A DNA stretch of 64,000 nucleotides, taken from the NCBI GenBank assembly GCA_905214875.1, contig CAJMNR010000002.1, positions 1-64,000 of the forward strand, read 5' to 3'. Position 1 is the stretch's first letter, and every line of letters starts with the position of its first letter. Positions 1 through 8,503 of this stretch are shown here, piece by piece. Below the pieces are notes generated by a model. That model did no database searches. It was not told the DNA's origin and saw only the letters and a program-made list of their open reading frames with translations. The stretch is from an uncultured bacterium. Lineage in GTDB: Bacteria > Bacillota > Clostridia > Lachnospirales > Lachnospiraceae. Both the position numbers and the translations under genes were made by a program.

Positions 1-25
1 TCAAGATTGAGGGGCAGGGGAGTTG

Positions 26-46
26 AAGTGTGTGGAACACACACTT
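26..46 (-). terminator. Perfect hairpin downstream of the ABC-2 exporter operon
   Basis: A 9-bp perfect inverted repeat (AAGTGTGTG, GAA loop, CACACACTT) lies 10 bases beyond the stop codon of the minus-strand permease. No T-run follows on the minus strand, so it may be a weak terminator or an mRNA 3'-end stabiliser rather than a classic intrinsic terminator. Confidence 0.4.
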
Positions 47-55
47 TGTTCTTTA

Positions 56-1489
56 TTATACTTCGCGTCGTGTGAAACCATCATATGCCGTAAGTAAGAA
101 TACAGCAAGATGGATTAGGAGTACGACAACGGAAAAACTAACGGTCTGATTAGGGAAATATCCTTGTCCATTATTAATCGAAAGAAGATCAGTATTTGCG
201 AAGAAGAGATAACGTCCCCAGTCCAAATTTAATCCACTTAGTATTCCAGTTGCCATGCTTCCTGCGAGTGCAAGAGCAATACTGATGCCGATGGAAATGG
301 AAGCACTTTTAAACAAGCTGGATAGCATGAATGCCATTGTTCCGTAACAAATGATATCTACAAAGCCATACAGATATAATTTGGCAACATATAAAAATCC
401 ACTGTAGGAAATAATAGAACCATTTGTTGCACTGATATACACACCGCCAAAGTCTCCAACACCTCCTAGTAATACGGCGAATATGGTGGAAATAATGTAG
501 TAGCCCACCATGCAGAAGAAAGAGAAGGAGAAAATCATGGCATATTTGCTGGTGATAATTTTTCCTCGTTTTACAGGATTGATGAGTAGAAACTTAATCG
601 TACCATCAGAGAACTCGCTAGCCACGCAGGAACCTGCGATGATAATAATTAGAAGTTCGATCATTGTCATAAAGGAAGCAGAGTTTTTTAACACGTTCCA
701 GAACTTGCTATCAATAGAAGTGCCGGAGCCTTCTGTACTAACAGTGATAGATCCATCACTCATGGGCATGGAATCCGTTCCATATGGATTATTATTTGCA
801 TCAATTATCGCATTGGTCTGCTTTTCTTCAAGTAATGTGGTGTAGATGACGTAACTGTTGTAATACTTATTATACGCAGAAGTCTGTTGCCCATTAGGTG
901 TATACTGGCTGCTTAAGCTTTCGGAAAGGTTATTAATCATGACCACATATTCCATTAACTTAGTATCCTTGAAGATATCAATGTCATGTTCGAGACAGTA
1001 TTTATACGGATTGTCAGAAACCTCTTTTTTATCTTCGAACGTATAGTTCGGGTTCTTGTAATGAGAAGATAGTAAGGATAAAAATCCTTTGCTGTCTGAA
1101 TTAGCAACTAGTTGAGCGGCTTCATCAAATAATTTTTTATTTGCTTCATTGGTAACTGCGTTTGTAGCAGTATCATCAGGATACGAATAGATAGGAAAAG
1201 TCGAAAGGGCTTCATAAAGAGCCATATAATACGAATTATCTTTATCATATAATCCTAATTCCTTGAGTTTTGAAAACACGACATATTCATCGGAAGTGGA
1301 ATCAATTCCACTTTCTAATTGCTCTGTTACATAGGACGCGCTAAATGATTCACTATCTGTAAGTGAAGAAGAAACGCTTGTTGTTAGGAAGAGTAGACCA
1401 AAGGAAAGAACCAACAAAACGGCAAGCCAGATGATCGTACTTTTTTTCTTTAAGATTTTTACATATTCATTCTTTATTAAATTAAGCAT
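56..1489 (-). CDS. ABC-2 family transporter permease
   Basis: This 477-residue integral membrane protein is the permease of an ABC-2 type exporter. A first membrane helix sits at residues 18-38 after a lysine-rich start (LKKKS). A long extracytoplasmic loop of about 220 residues follows, and then a cluster of five or six hydrophobic helices from about residue 270 to the end. The cytoplasmic loop after helix 2 (EFSDGTIKFLL) is typical of ABC-2 permeases in the bacitracin/lantibiotic export class. Its start overlaps the ATPase gene by 8 bases, so it is the last gene of a three-gene minus-strand operon. The substrate is unknown; antimicrobial peptide export or immunity is a guess from the family. 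The large extracellular loop is longer than in the simplest members. Confidence 0.85.
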   Translation of the reverse strand: MLNLIKNEYVKILKKKSTIIWLAVLLVLSFGLLFLTTSVSSSLTDSESFSASYVTEQLESGIDSTSDEYVVFSKLKELGLYDKDNSYYMALYEALSTFPIYSYPDDTATNAVTNEANKKLFDEAAQLVANSDSKGFLSLLSSHYKNPNYTFEDKKEVSDNPYKYCLEHDIDIFKDTKLMEYVVMINNLSESLSSQYTPNGQQTSAYNKYYNSYVIYTTLLEEKQTNAIIDANNNPYGTDSMPMSDGSITVSTEGSGTSIDSKFWNVLKNSASFMTMIELLIIIIAGSCVASEFSDGTIKFLLINPVKRGKIITSKYAMIFSFSFFCMVGYYIISTIFAVLLGGVGDFGGVYISATNGSIISYSGFLYVAKLYLYGFVDIICYGTMAFMLSSLFKSASISIGISIALALAGSMATGILSGLNLDWGRYLFFANTDLLSINNGQGYFPNQTVSFSVVVLLIHLAVFLLTAYDGFTRREV

Positions 1490-2453
1490 TTATATTCCCC
1501 CCTGCCGTAGTGATTTCGATAAATGCATCTTCAAGGTGTCTATGCTCTTTTAAGGAAACGGTAAATAAATCGATACCATTCATGATAAGAAGCTTGTTGA
1601 TATCCTGAATGAAGATGCAACTTCCTTCGCTTGTGTCAATGGCAAGCTCTAAACGATGTTCATCTATTAGTTTGATTAGGTTATTATTATTATTATTTGC
1701 AAAGTCTGTATTGGAAAGGATGATTTCCTTTGCACGGGCAGCGTCATTTACAGAAACTTCATAGGAAATGACATTTCCGACATTTTGCTGGATGAATTGT
1801 TCTACGGAAGTGACGCTAAGAATCGTTCCATTTGCAATGATTCCGACACGATCACACATTAATTCCATTTCGCTCATCAAATGGCTGGATACTAAAACGC
1901 AAACGCCTGTCTTATGTGCAAGATAGCGAAGTAAATCACGAAGCTCTTTAATTCCTGCAGGATCAAGACCGTTCGTAGGCTCGTCGAGAATTAATACCTT
2001 TGGATTATGTAAAAGGGCTTGGGCAACACCGAGACGTTGACGCATACCTAAGGAATATTTGCTGACCTTGTCATTGATACGGTCAGTAAGTCCTACGATG
2101 TCAACTACTTCTAAGATACGTTCTTTCGTTATGCCTTGGCGCATTCTGGCATATTGTTTTAAATTATCAAGGCCAGACATGTATTTATAAAATTCTGGAT
2201 TTTCAACGATTGCACCTATATTGGAAAGCGCCTTTTCAAAGTCATTTGTAACACTTGAGCCACAGATGGAGATTTCTCCTTCGTCAACTTGGAGCATTCC
2301 AACTGCCATCTTTATTGTTGTTGTCTTGCCGGCACCATTAGGTCCGAGAAAGCCGAATACTTCTCCGCAGTATGTTTCAAAAGAAACATCATGAAGAATT
2401 TGGCGTTTTCCAAAGTATTTGTTTACATGATCAATTTTTATTGCAACTTCCAT
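1482..2453 (-). CDS. ABC transporter ATP-binding protein (ABC-2 exporter)
   Basis: This 323-residue ATPase energises the neighbouring ABC-2 permease at the inner face of the membrane. Walker A (GPNGAGKTT) is at residues 37-45, the signature (SLGMRQ) at 134-139, Walker B with catalytic Glu (LILDEP) at 154-159, and an H-loop follows in VLVSSHLMSE. The signature is SLGM rather than LSGGQ, as is usual for the CcmA/BcrA-type drug and antibiotic exporters. The C-terminal extension of about 100 residues, after the core of about 220, carries a run of six asparagines encoded by an AAT triplet repeat near 1680-1697. The ATG overlaps the stop of the upstream gene (TAATG), indicating translational coupling. 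Assignment is firm; substrate is unknown. Confidence 0.92.
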   Translation of the reverse strand: MEVAIKIDHVNKYFGKRQILHDVSFETYCGEVFGFLGPNGAGKTTTIKMAVGMLQVDEGEISICGSSVTNDFEKALSNIGAIVENPEFYKYMSGLDNLKQYARMRQGITKERILEVVDIVGLTDRINDKVSKYSLGMRQRLGVAQALLHNPKVLILDEPTNGLDPAGIKELRDLLRYLAHKTGVCVLVSSHLMSEMELMCDRVGIIANGTILSVTSVEQFIQQNVGNVISYEVSVNDAARAKEIILSNTDFANNNNNNLIKLIDEHRLELAIDTSEGSCIFIQDINKLLIMNGIDLFTVSLKEHRHLEDAFIEITTAGGNINA

Positions 2454-3154
2454 TATTCGAGCCCTCCCATATCAATAGATGAAGAAGTATCTGAAGATGA
2501 AATCTTGGATATCTTCCATGTACCGGATTCACGAGTTAGCTTAACCGTTATAGAGGATGAAATGCTTACGCTCTGGAGCTTGGTGGAAGCGACAATCTCT
2601 CCTTCTTCATCGTACTCATTATAATCATCACAAGGTACAAAATCGATAAGTGGAAACACTGGACTACCTGTGGTTTTAAGTGAGTTCTCTAAGTTAAAGG
2701 TAACAAGGGCACCATTTGGTCCATATTTTTCAACTTTCATTCTATTTGTTGAATAGGTAGATTCAGTAACAAAGCCACGGCCCTTGAGATTGGCTAAATC
2801 ATAAGTCTCGCTGATAAAATCGTCTGCTTCTTCGCGTGTTATATCAGACTCTTCCTCAAAGATATCCCCTTTAGTGTAGGTGTATGTAAAATATTTATCG
2901 AGTAATTGCTTGTATGTATCAGCTTTGGAATCTGCAAGTTCCTTTGTCCAATTTTTTGTGTTTTTAATGTCTACAGGAACATTTAAGCTATCCATATACT
3001 CTTTTACATAGTCGGTGACAACGGTCTTAATATCATCCGTTTCTCCTTTGAAATTCGAATAATCTACCAACACATAGATGACTAGCAGCACAAGTAGTAA
3101 TATAGCGACTATGACACCACGGTTAGCAGTTCTCCACATTTTCTTAAGATTCAA
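2453..3154 (-). CDS. Membrane-anchored protein, first gene of the ABC-2 operon
   Basis: I do not recognise a named family in this 233-residue protein. A basic start is followed by one transmembrane helix (about residues 13-31), then a mixed alpha/beta extracytoplasmic part of about 200 residues that is rich in acidic residues and ends with a beta-rich stretch (SVSISSSITVKLTRE). This resembles NTF2-like or DUF4878-like membrane-anchored domains, but that is only inference. TTG is the likely start codon: AAGGAGG (3165-3171 on the minus strand) lies 10 bases upstream of it, whereas the first ATG (3139) would be 25 bases away. Its stop overlaps the ATPase start by one base. The tight coupling suggests an accessory or sensor subunit of the exporter. 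Confidence 0.7.
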   Translation of the reverse strand: MNLKKMWRTANRGVIVAILLLVLLVIYVLVDYSNFKGETDDIKTVVTDYVKEYMDSLNVPVDIKNTKNWTKELADSKADTYKQLLDKYFTYTYTKGDIFEEESDITREEADDFISETYDLANLKGRGFVTESTYSTNRMKVEKYGPNGALVTFNLENSLKTTGSPVFPLIDFVPCDDYNEYDEEGEIVASTKLQSVSISSSITVKLTRESGTWKISKISSSDTSSSIDMGGLE

Positions 3155-3331
3155 TGTGTCTTTCCCTCCTTAAATATAAGTAATTTGGTTTGGTAATACG
3201 AATAGTGACGAAAACCAATATTGAAAATATTACCATAAAAAGGAGGAAAAATATAGTATTAATTGACATAGTTATATTAAAATGCGATTAGAGCCATATG
3301 GAAGAAGTTACTTTTCCAATAGGTCTTGGTG

Positions 3332-3340
3332 TGATATACT
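3332..3340 (+). promoter_or_regulatory. Extended -10 promoter for the M16C peptidase operon
   Basis: TGATATACT gives a TGn-TATACT extended -10 element. No good -35 hexamer stands 17 bases upstream, which is tolerated for extended -10 promoters. Transcription would start near 3347, about 55 bases before the ATG of the peptidase gene. A TTGACA at 3263 has no convincing partner. Confidence 0.5.
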
Positions 3341-3401
3341 ATATAAGAATAATTATGGTTATACTTATAGATAAAGAGAAAAATTTAGTTAGGAGATCAA
3401 C

Positions 3402-6341
3402 ATGGGAAGAGTATTAAAGAGTAAAGATGATTTAGTGAATATGGACGCATATGAATTAGTCCATGAGGAGAATCTAACAGATCTTAATAGCTTAGGTCTT
3501 CTGTTTCGACATAAAAAAACAGGCGCTAGAGTATTGGTAATCAGCAATGATGATAACAATAAAGTATTTAATATCGGTTTTCGAACACCACCAGAGAATT
3601 CGACAGGCGTTCCTCATATTATTGAACATTCCGTATTATGCGGTTCAAAGGAATTTCCATCGAAGGACCCATTTGTTGAACTTGTAAAAGGCTCATTAAA
3701 TACATTTTTAAATGCAATGACATATTCAGATAAGACACTTTATCCAATTGCAAGTTGTAATGATAAAGATTATAAGAACTTAATGCATGTTTACATGGAT
3801 GCCGTGTTCTATCCAAATATTTATAGCAGGGAAGAAATCTTTAAACAAGAAGGATGGCATTATGAATTAGAAGATGTTGACGGAGAACTTACGTACAACG
3901 GTGTTGTTTATAATGAGATGAAAGGTGTATTTTCCTCTCCAGAACAACAGTTATTCCGTTTGATTCAACAATCCTTATTTCCAGATACGACATATGGCGT
4001 AGAATCTGGTGGAGATCCAGAAAATATTCCTGATTTAACGTATGAACAATTTTTAGAATTCCATAAACGTTACTACCATCCATCCAATAGCTACATCTAT
4101 CTTTATGGAGATATTGATGTAGAGGAACGTTTAAAATGGATGGACGAGAACTATTTATCTAAATTCGATGCAGCACCAATTGATTCTACAATTAAGAAAC
4201 AAGAACCATTTGGTGAAATGAAAGAAGTAAAACAATATTATTCATTAGCTGAGAATGAAACGATAGAAGGCAAAACGTATTTTGCCTTCAATGCGGTAAT
4301 TGGAACAAGCCTTGAACGTGAACTTTACCTTGCATTCCAAATCCTTGATTATGTATTATTAAGCGCACCAGGAGCACCACTAAAACAAGCGTTAATCAAT
4401 GCAGGAATCGGTAAAGACATCTTAAGTTCCTACGATAATGGAATTCTTCAGCCATATTTTTCAATCATTGCTAAGAATGCAAACAGTGAAGATAAAGAAC
4501 GTTTCTTAATGGTAATCAAAGAAACATTAGAGAAGATTGTAAGCGAAGGAATTGAAGAGAAACCACTTCGTGCAGCAATTAACTATTATGAATTCAAATA
4601 TCGTGAAGCTGACTTCGGAAGCTATCCAAAGGGACTTATGTATGGCTTACAAATCCTTGATAGCTGGTTATATGATGATAACGCTCCATTTATTCATATT
4701 GAAGCAAATGATACATTTAAGTTCTTAAAAGACAAGATTGGAAGCGGATACTATGAAGCATTGATCAAAGAGTATCTGTTAAACAATGACCATACTTCCC
4801 TTGTAGTTGTAGAACCAAAGGTAGGCCTTACAAATGAAGTAGAACAAAAGCTAAAAGAAAAATTAGCTGCCTACAAAGAAACGTTAAGCAAAGAAGAGTT
4901 AGAAAAGCTTGTTGCAGATACAAAAGCCTTAAAAGAATTCCAAGATACTCCAAGTACAAAGGAAGAATTAGAATTGATTCCAATGCTTTCAAGAGAAGAT
5001 ATCGAGAAGAAAGCAAATCCTTTATATAACGAAGTGAAGGAAGCAGCAGACGTTACTGTATTACACCATAATATGTTTAGTAACGGCATTGGATACTTAC
5101 GCATGTTATTTGACGTAGATGATGTGGAAGAAGAGTTAGTGCCATATATGAGCCTGTTATCTACAGTGCTTGGTTATATCGATACAAAGAGTCATTCCTT
5201 TATGGAATTTGCAAATGAAGTAAATATCCATACAGGTGGAATCGTAAGTGATGTAACAACTTACCCAGTTCTTAATGCAACAGAAAACTATACTGTAAAA
5301 TTCGGGGTAAAGACAAAAGTCTTATATGATAAGATCGGAACAGCATTTGATTTAATTAAAGAAATGTTATTCGAATCAAAACTTGATGATTATAAACGAT
5401 TAAAAGAAATTGTAGCGGAACAAGTATCAAGAAGCCAGATGAAGCTTAACAGCGCTGGACATTCTTATGCTTCTGTTCGTGCAATGTCCTATAATTCTGT
5501 AAATGCAAAATACAATGATTTAACAGGTGGAATTGCATATTATGAATTCTTAAAAGAATTAGAGGAGCATTTTGAAGAAAGAAAAGAGGATCTTGCCGAA
5601 AAACTTACTGCGTTAGTGAACCGCATTATCAGAAAAGATAATTTACTTGTAAGCTATACAGCAGATGATACAGGATACGTGTTAATGACAGAAGAGCTCG
5701 GCGGATTTGTAAAAGACCTTCGTGTTGCTGAAGATAAGCCTAAGAGAGCTGTCATTAAGACAAATGTATTAAATGAAGGATTTAAGACAAGCGGACAGGT
5801 TCAATACGTTGCCCGTGCAGGTAACTTTATTGACCAGGGATATAAATACACAGGTGCACTTAAGATACTAAAAGTTATCTTAAGCTATGATTACCTTTGG
5901 ATCAACATTCGTGTAAAAGGCGGGGCTTATGGATGTATGAGTGGTTTCGGCCAGGATGGAAATAGTTATTTCGCATCTTACCGTGATCCAAACCTTAAGG
6001 CAACCAATGAAATCTATGATAAGACACCAGAGTATTTAAGAACATTTAGCGTGGATGAACGTGATATGACAAAATATATCATAGGAACAATCAGTGGAAT
6101 GGATACTCCGATGAATCCATCTGCAAAAGGAGCACGTTCCTTAGGTGCCTACCTTAGCGGTGTAACAGAACTTGATTTACAACGTGAACGAGATGAAGTC
6201 TTATCTGCAACGGTAGATGACATCCGCGCATTAGCAGATATCGTACAATCCGTATTGAACGCACAATTACTATGCGTCATCGGAAATGAGAATAAAATAG
6301 AAGAAGAAAAAGAGTTATTTAAAGAAGTAAAAGCACTCTAG
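3402..6341 (+). CDS. M16C metallopeptidase, presequence protease (PreP)-like insulinase family
   Basis: This 979-residue peptidase belongs to family M16C, the group of mitochondrial/plastid PreP and bacterial homologues that degrade short peptides inside a clam-shell chamber. The inverted zinc site HxxEH is at residues 72-76 (HIIEH). The distal glutamate ligand is probably in the NEMKGV segment near residue 170. A long central M16C-associated helical linker separates the two halves, and the C-terminal half carries the conserved KGGAYG segment of inactive M16 domains. There is no signal peptide, so it is cytoplasmic. The start is supported by TAGGAG 7 bases upstream. The gene ends 10 bases before era, so the two are probably co-transcribed, as is common in Lachnospiraceae. 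Full family length, no defects seen. Confidence 0.93.
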   Translation: MGRVLKSKDDLVNMDAYELVHEENLTDLNSLGLLFRHKKTGARVLVISNDDNNKVFNIGFRTPPENSTGVPHIIEHSVLCGSKEFPSKDPFVELVKGSLNTFLNAMTYSDKTLYPIASCNDKDYKNLMHVYMDAVFYPNIYSREEIFKQEGWHYELEDVDGELTYNGVVYNEMKGVFSSPEQQLFRLIQQSLFPDTTYGVESGGDPENIPDLTYEQFLEFHKRYYHPSNSYIYLYGDIDVEERLKWMDENYLSKFDAAPIDSTIKKQEPFGEMKEVKQYYSLAENETIEGKTYFAFNAVIGTSLERELYLAFQILDYVLLSAPGAPLKQALINAGIGKDILSSYDNGILQPYFSIIAKNANSEDKERFLMVIKETLEKIVSEGIEEKPLRAAINYYEFKYREADFGSYPKGLMYGLQILDSWLYDDNAPFIHIEANDTFKFLKDKIGSGYYEALIKEYLLNNDHTSLVVVEPKVGLTNEVEQKLKEKLAAYKETLSKEELEKLVADTKALKEFQDTPSTKEELELIPMLSREDIEKKANPLYNEVKEAADVTVLHHNMFSNGIGYLRMLFDVDDVEEELVPYMSLLSTVLGYIDTKSHSFMEFANEVNIHTGGIVSDVTTYPVLNATENYTVKFGVKTKVLYDKIGTAFDLIKEMLFESKLDDYKRLKEIVAEQVSRSQMKLNSAGHSYASVRAMSYNSVNAKYNDLTGGIAYYEFLKELEEHFEERKEDLAEKLTALVNRIIRKDNLLVSYTADDTGYVLMTEELGGFVKDLRVAEDKPKRAVIKTNVLNEGFKTSGQVQYVARAGNFIDQGYKYTGALKILKVILSYDYLWINIRVKGGAYGCMSGFGQDGNSYFASYRDPNLKATNEIYDKTPEYLRTFSVDERDMTKYIIGTISGMDTPMNPSAKGARSLGAYLSGVTELDLQRERDEVLSATVDDIRALADIVQSVLNAQLLCVIGNENKIEEEKELFKEVKAL

Positions 6342-6351
6342 GAGGATTTTA

Positions 6352-7257
6352 ATGAACCAAAACTTTAAATCAGGATTTGTAACGTTAATTGGACGACCAA
6401 ACGTAGGAAAATCCACATTAATGAATCAGCTGATTGGACAAAAGATAGCAATCACATCTAATAAGCCACAGACAACAAGAAATCGTATTCAAACAGTATA
6501 TACTAGTGATGAAGGTCAGATTATCTTCCTTGATACGCCAGGTATTACAAAAGCCAAGAATAAGCTTGGTGAATATATGGTAAGCGCTGCAGAAAATACA
6601 TTGAATGAAGTTGATATAATTCTTTGGCTTGTAGAACCAAGCACATTCATTGGTGCAGGCGAACGCCATATTGCAGAAACACTTAAGAAAGTTAAGACTC
6701 CTGTATTTTTAGTAATCAACAAGATTGATACTGTAAAAAAAGAAGAAATCTTAACATTCATTGATAAATATAAAGAAATTTATGATTTCTGTGAAATCAT
6801 CCCAGTATCAGCCTTAAAAGGAGAAAACAAAGATACTTTGATTTCTGAAATCATGAGATATCTTCCATACGGACCACAGTTCTATGATGAAGATACGATT
6901 ACAGATCAACCGGAACGCCAGATCGTAGCAGAATTAATTCGTGAAAAAGCACTACGCCTTTTAAGCGATGAAATTCCACATGGTATTGCGGTATCCATCG
7001 AATCTATGAAAGAAAGAAACCATGGAAAGTTAATGGATATTCAGGCAACCATCGTATGCGAACGTGATTCCCACAAAGGAATTATCATTGGTAAGCAAGG
7101 AGCCATGTTAAAACGAATTGGAACGGATGCAAGATGGGAAATCGAGCATCTTCTTGATACGAGAGTTAACCTCCAGCTTTGGGTAAAGGTTAAGAAAGAC
7201 TGGAGAGATAGTGATTTCTTATTGAAAAACTACGGTTATAATAAGATTGATCTATAA
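6352..7257 (+). CDS. era: GTPase Era
   Basis: This 301-residue Era GTPase binds the 3' end of 16S rRNA and assists 30S ribosome maturation. The P-loop GRPNVGKS is at residues 14-21, the switch I threonines are in PQTTRNR (about 39-45), G3 DTPG is at 61-64, and G4 NKID is near 124. The C-terminal KH domain contains the GxxG-type loop IIGKQGAMLK. AGGAGG stands just upstream and the gene follows the M16C peptidase by 10 bases. A terminator-like hairpin overlaps its last codons, so yqzL-recO may have their own promoter. Length matches the family. Confidence 0.97.
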   Translation: MNQNFKSGFVTLIGRPNVGKSTLMNQLIGQKIAITSNKPQTTRNRIQTVYTSDEGQIIFLDTPGITKAKNKLGEYMVSAAENTLNEVDIILWLVEPSTFIGAGERHIAETLKKVKTPVFLVINKIDTVKKEEILTFIDKYKEIYDFCEIIPVSALKGENKDTLISEIMRYLPYGPQFYDEDTITDQPERQIVAELIREKALRLLSDEIPHGIAVSIESMKERNHGKLMDIQATIVCERDSHKGIIIGKQGAMLKRIGTDARWEIEHLLDTRVNLQLWVKVKKDWRDSDFLLKNYGYNKIDL

Positions 7258-7277
7258 ACCGTAAGTTCCTTTTTTCA
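7228..7277 (+). terminator. Intrinsic terminator overlapping the 3' end of era
   Basis: A stem of about 10 bp with one bulged A (AACTACGGTT paired with AACCGTAAGTT) spans the last codons and stop of era, and CCTTTTTT follows. Overlap of a terminator stem with coding sequence is unusual but possible. The loop is about 19 bases. Confidence 0.5.
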
Positions 7278-7392
7278 ACAAAATAACCTTTTCACGAATA
7301 GATTCCTTTATTTTGGAAATACTATTGGTATGCGCTGGTATTAATAATGAGGGAATACTAGTGAAAACATATTAATAGGGGAATATTTGTAC

Positions 7393-7464
7393 GAATTTAG
7401 ACGGATTCAAATGGACAAAAGCAGACAACTAGTTAGATTATTCTTTTTGAGGAAGTCTAAATTC
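7393..7464 (+). repeat. Long-range inverted repeat in the yqzL leader
   Basis: A perfect 10-base inverted repeat (GAATTTAGAC at 7393-7402 and GTCTAAATTC at 7455-7464) brackets 52 bases directly before the yqzL ribosome site. Transcribed, it would form a closed stem ending about 6 bases upstream of the GAGG motif. It could be a structured leader affecting yqzL-recO translation; chance cannot be excluded in A+T-rich DNA. Confidence 0.35.
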
Positions 7465-7479
7465 AGAAAAGAGGTTTGT

Positions 7480-7656
7480 ATGGATAACAGTAACTTATGG
7501 AAACAATTTGAAACAACAGGTGAAATAACGGATTACTTAAAGTATACGGCTTGTACGAAAGAAGAAGGTAAGCCTTATACAACCAAGGAGGGAGAACGTG
7601 GTGGTAACACAGATTACGGTAACTGGAATGGTGTTGGCCGCCATGCCGGTTGGTGA
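7480..7656 (+). CDS. yqzL: YqzL family small protein
   Basis: This 58-residue protein matches the YqzL family, small Firmicute proteins of unknown function found between era and recO. The family's hallmark is visible at residues 5-25: NLWKQFETTGEITDYL, that is W-x-x-F-x-x-T-G-x-I-x-x-Y-L. The ATG at 7480 has GAGG about 5 bases upstream. A longer reading from the TTG at 7387 is not supported because the added residues are basic, lack conservation and carry no ribosome site. The last 59 bases overlap the start of recO in another frame, so the glycine-rich C-terminal tail is dictated by the recO 5' end and its ribosome site lies inside yqzL. This suggests translational coupling. Confidence 0.75.
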   Translation: MDNSNLWKQFETTGEITDYLKYTACTKEEGKPYTTKEGERGGNTDYGNWNGVGRHAGW

Positions 7657-8341
7657 TTATGATAAGAGGTTAGTGATTTTAACAAAAGAGCGCGGAAAGA
7701 TTTCCGCATTTGCAAAAGGCGCTAGAAAACCAAATAGCGCCTTACTTGCATGCTCTCAGTCCTTTGTGTTCGGCGAATTTACCTTGTATGCAGGACGTAA
7801 TTCTTACAATGTAATGAATGCAGAGATAACAAACTATTTTCCAGATTTAAAAGAAGATCTGGAAGCGGTTTCATATGGCTGCTATTTTGCAGAACTAGTA
7901 GAACAGATTACAAGAGAAAATAATGATGAAATGGAAGTACTAAAGCTATTGTATCAGACGATGCGTGCACTCACAAAACCATCGATTCCAAATAAGCTGA
8001 TTCGATACATATTTGAGCTTAAGATGATGAGCATCAACGGCTATACCCCTCAGGTATTTGAATGTGTATCATGTGGTACGACAGAAAATGTCCATCTATT
8101 CAGTTTTCAAAAGGGCGGACTTGTCTGCAGTAACTGCAAAAAAGGGGAAAGCGAACTTATGGGCCTTGACGGCTCTACAATCTATACGATGCAGTATATT
8201 ATCCTTACCCCGATAGAAAAATTGTATACGTTTACAGTGAACGAACAAGTCTTACGTGAATTAAGAAAAGTCATGGAACGATACTTGAAGATGATGGTCG
8301 ATGTAAAGTTTAAATCACTAGAAATATTAGAAATGCTATAA
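7598..8341 (+). CDS. recO: DNA repair protein RecO
   Basis: This 247-residue RecO mediates RecF-pathway recombination by helping to load RecA onto SSB-coated single-stranded DNA and by annealing. The N-terminal OB fold runs over about residues 1-80, with the conserved segments DYDKRLVILTKERGK and FAKGARKPNS. A four-cysteine zinc site follows in CVSCG...CSNC (about residues 152-180). The start is a GTG at 7598 with AAGGAGG (7585-7591) 6 bases upstream. Position after era and yqzL is the standard Firmicute arrangement. Length is normal for the family. Confidence 0.95.
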   Translation: MVVTQITVTGMVLAAMPVGDYDKRLVILTKERGKISAFAKGARKPNSALLACSQSFVFGEFTLYAGRNSYNVMNAEITNYFPDLKEDLEAVSYGCYFAELVEQITRENNDEMEVLKLLYQTMRALTKPSIPNKLIRYIFELKMMSINGYTPQVFECVSCGTTENVHLFSFQKGGLVCSNCKKGESELMGLDGSTIYTMQYIILTPIEKLYTFTVNEQVLRELRKVMERYLKMMVDVKFKSLEILEML

Positions 8342-8366
8342 AATAGGTAGTAACTGCAAATAATCA

Positions 8367-8395
8367 TTGAAAATATCAATGTTTTTCGGTAAAAT
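8367..8395 (+). promoter_or_regulatory. Promoter for glyQS
   Basis: TTGAAA (8367-8372) and TAAAAT (8390-8395) are separated by 17 bases. An inverted repeat CATTGA-AAATA-TCAATG (8366-8382) overlaps the -35 element and could be an operator. The leader of about 100 bases shows no T-box sequence, so control by uncharged tRNA-Gly is not indicated. Confidence 0.55.
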
Positions 8396-8503
8396 GATAA
8401 AAGGTTTTGTATACGATTGCATTTTTTAGCAGTTTACAATAAGGTTCGCAAAACAAGCGGATTCAATGAATAAATAAAACTTAATTACGAGAGGTAGAAA
8501 GCT

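Noticed and set aside
510..845. 111-codon plus-strand frame within the permease gene
   Set aside because: Shadow of a well-supported minus-strand ABC-2 permease; no ribosome site or family pattern.
8342..8503. T-box riboswitch before glycyl-tRNA synthetase
   Set aside because: The leader is too short and lacks the T-box core sequence.
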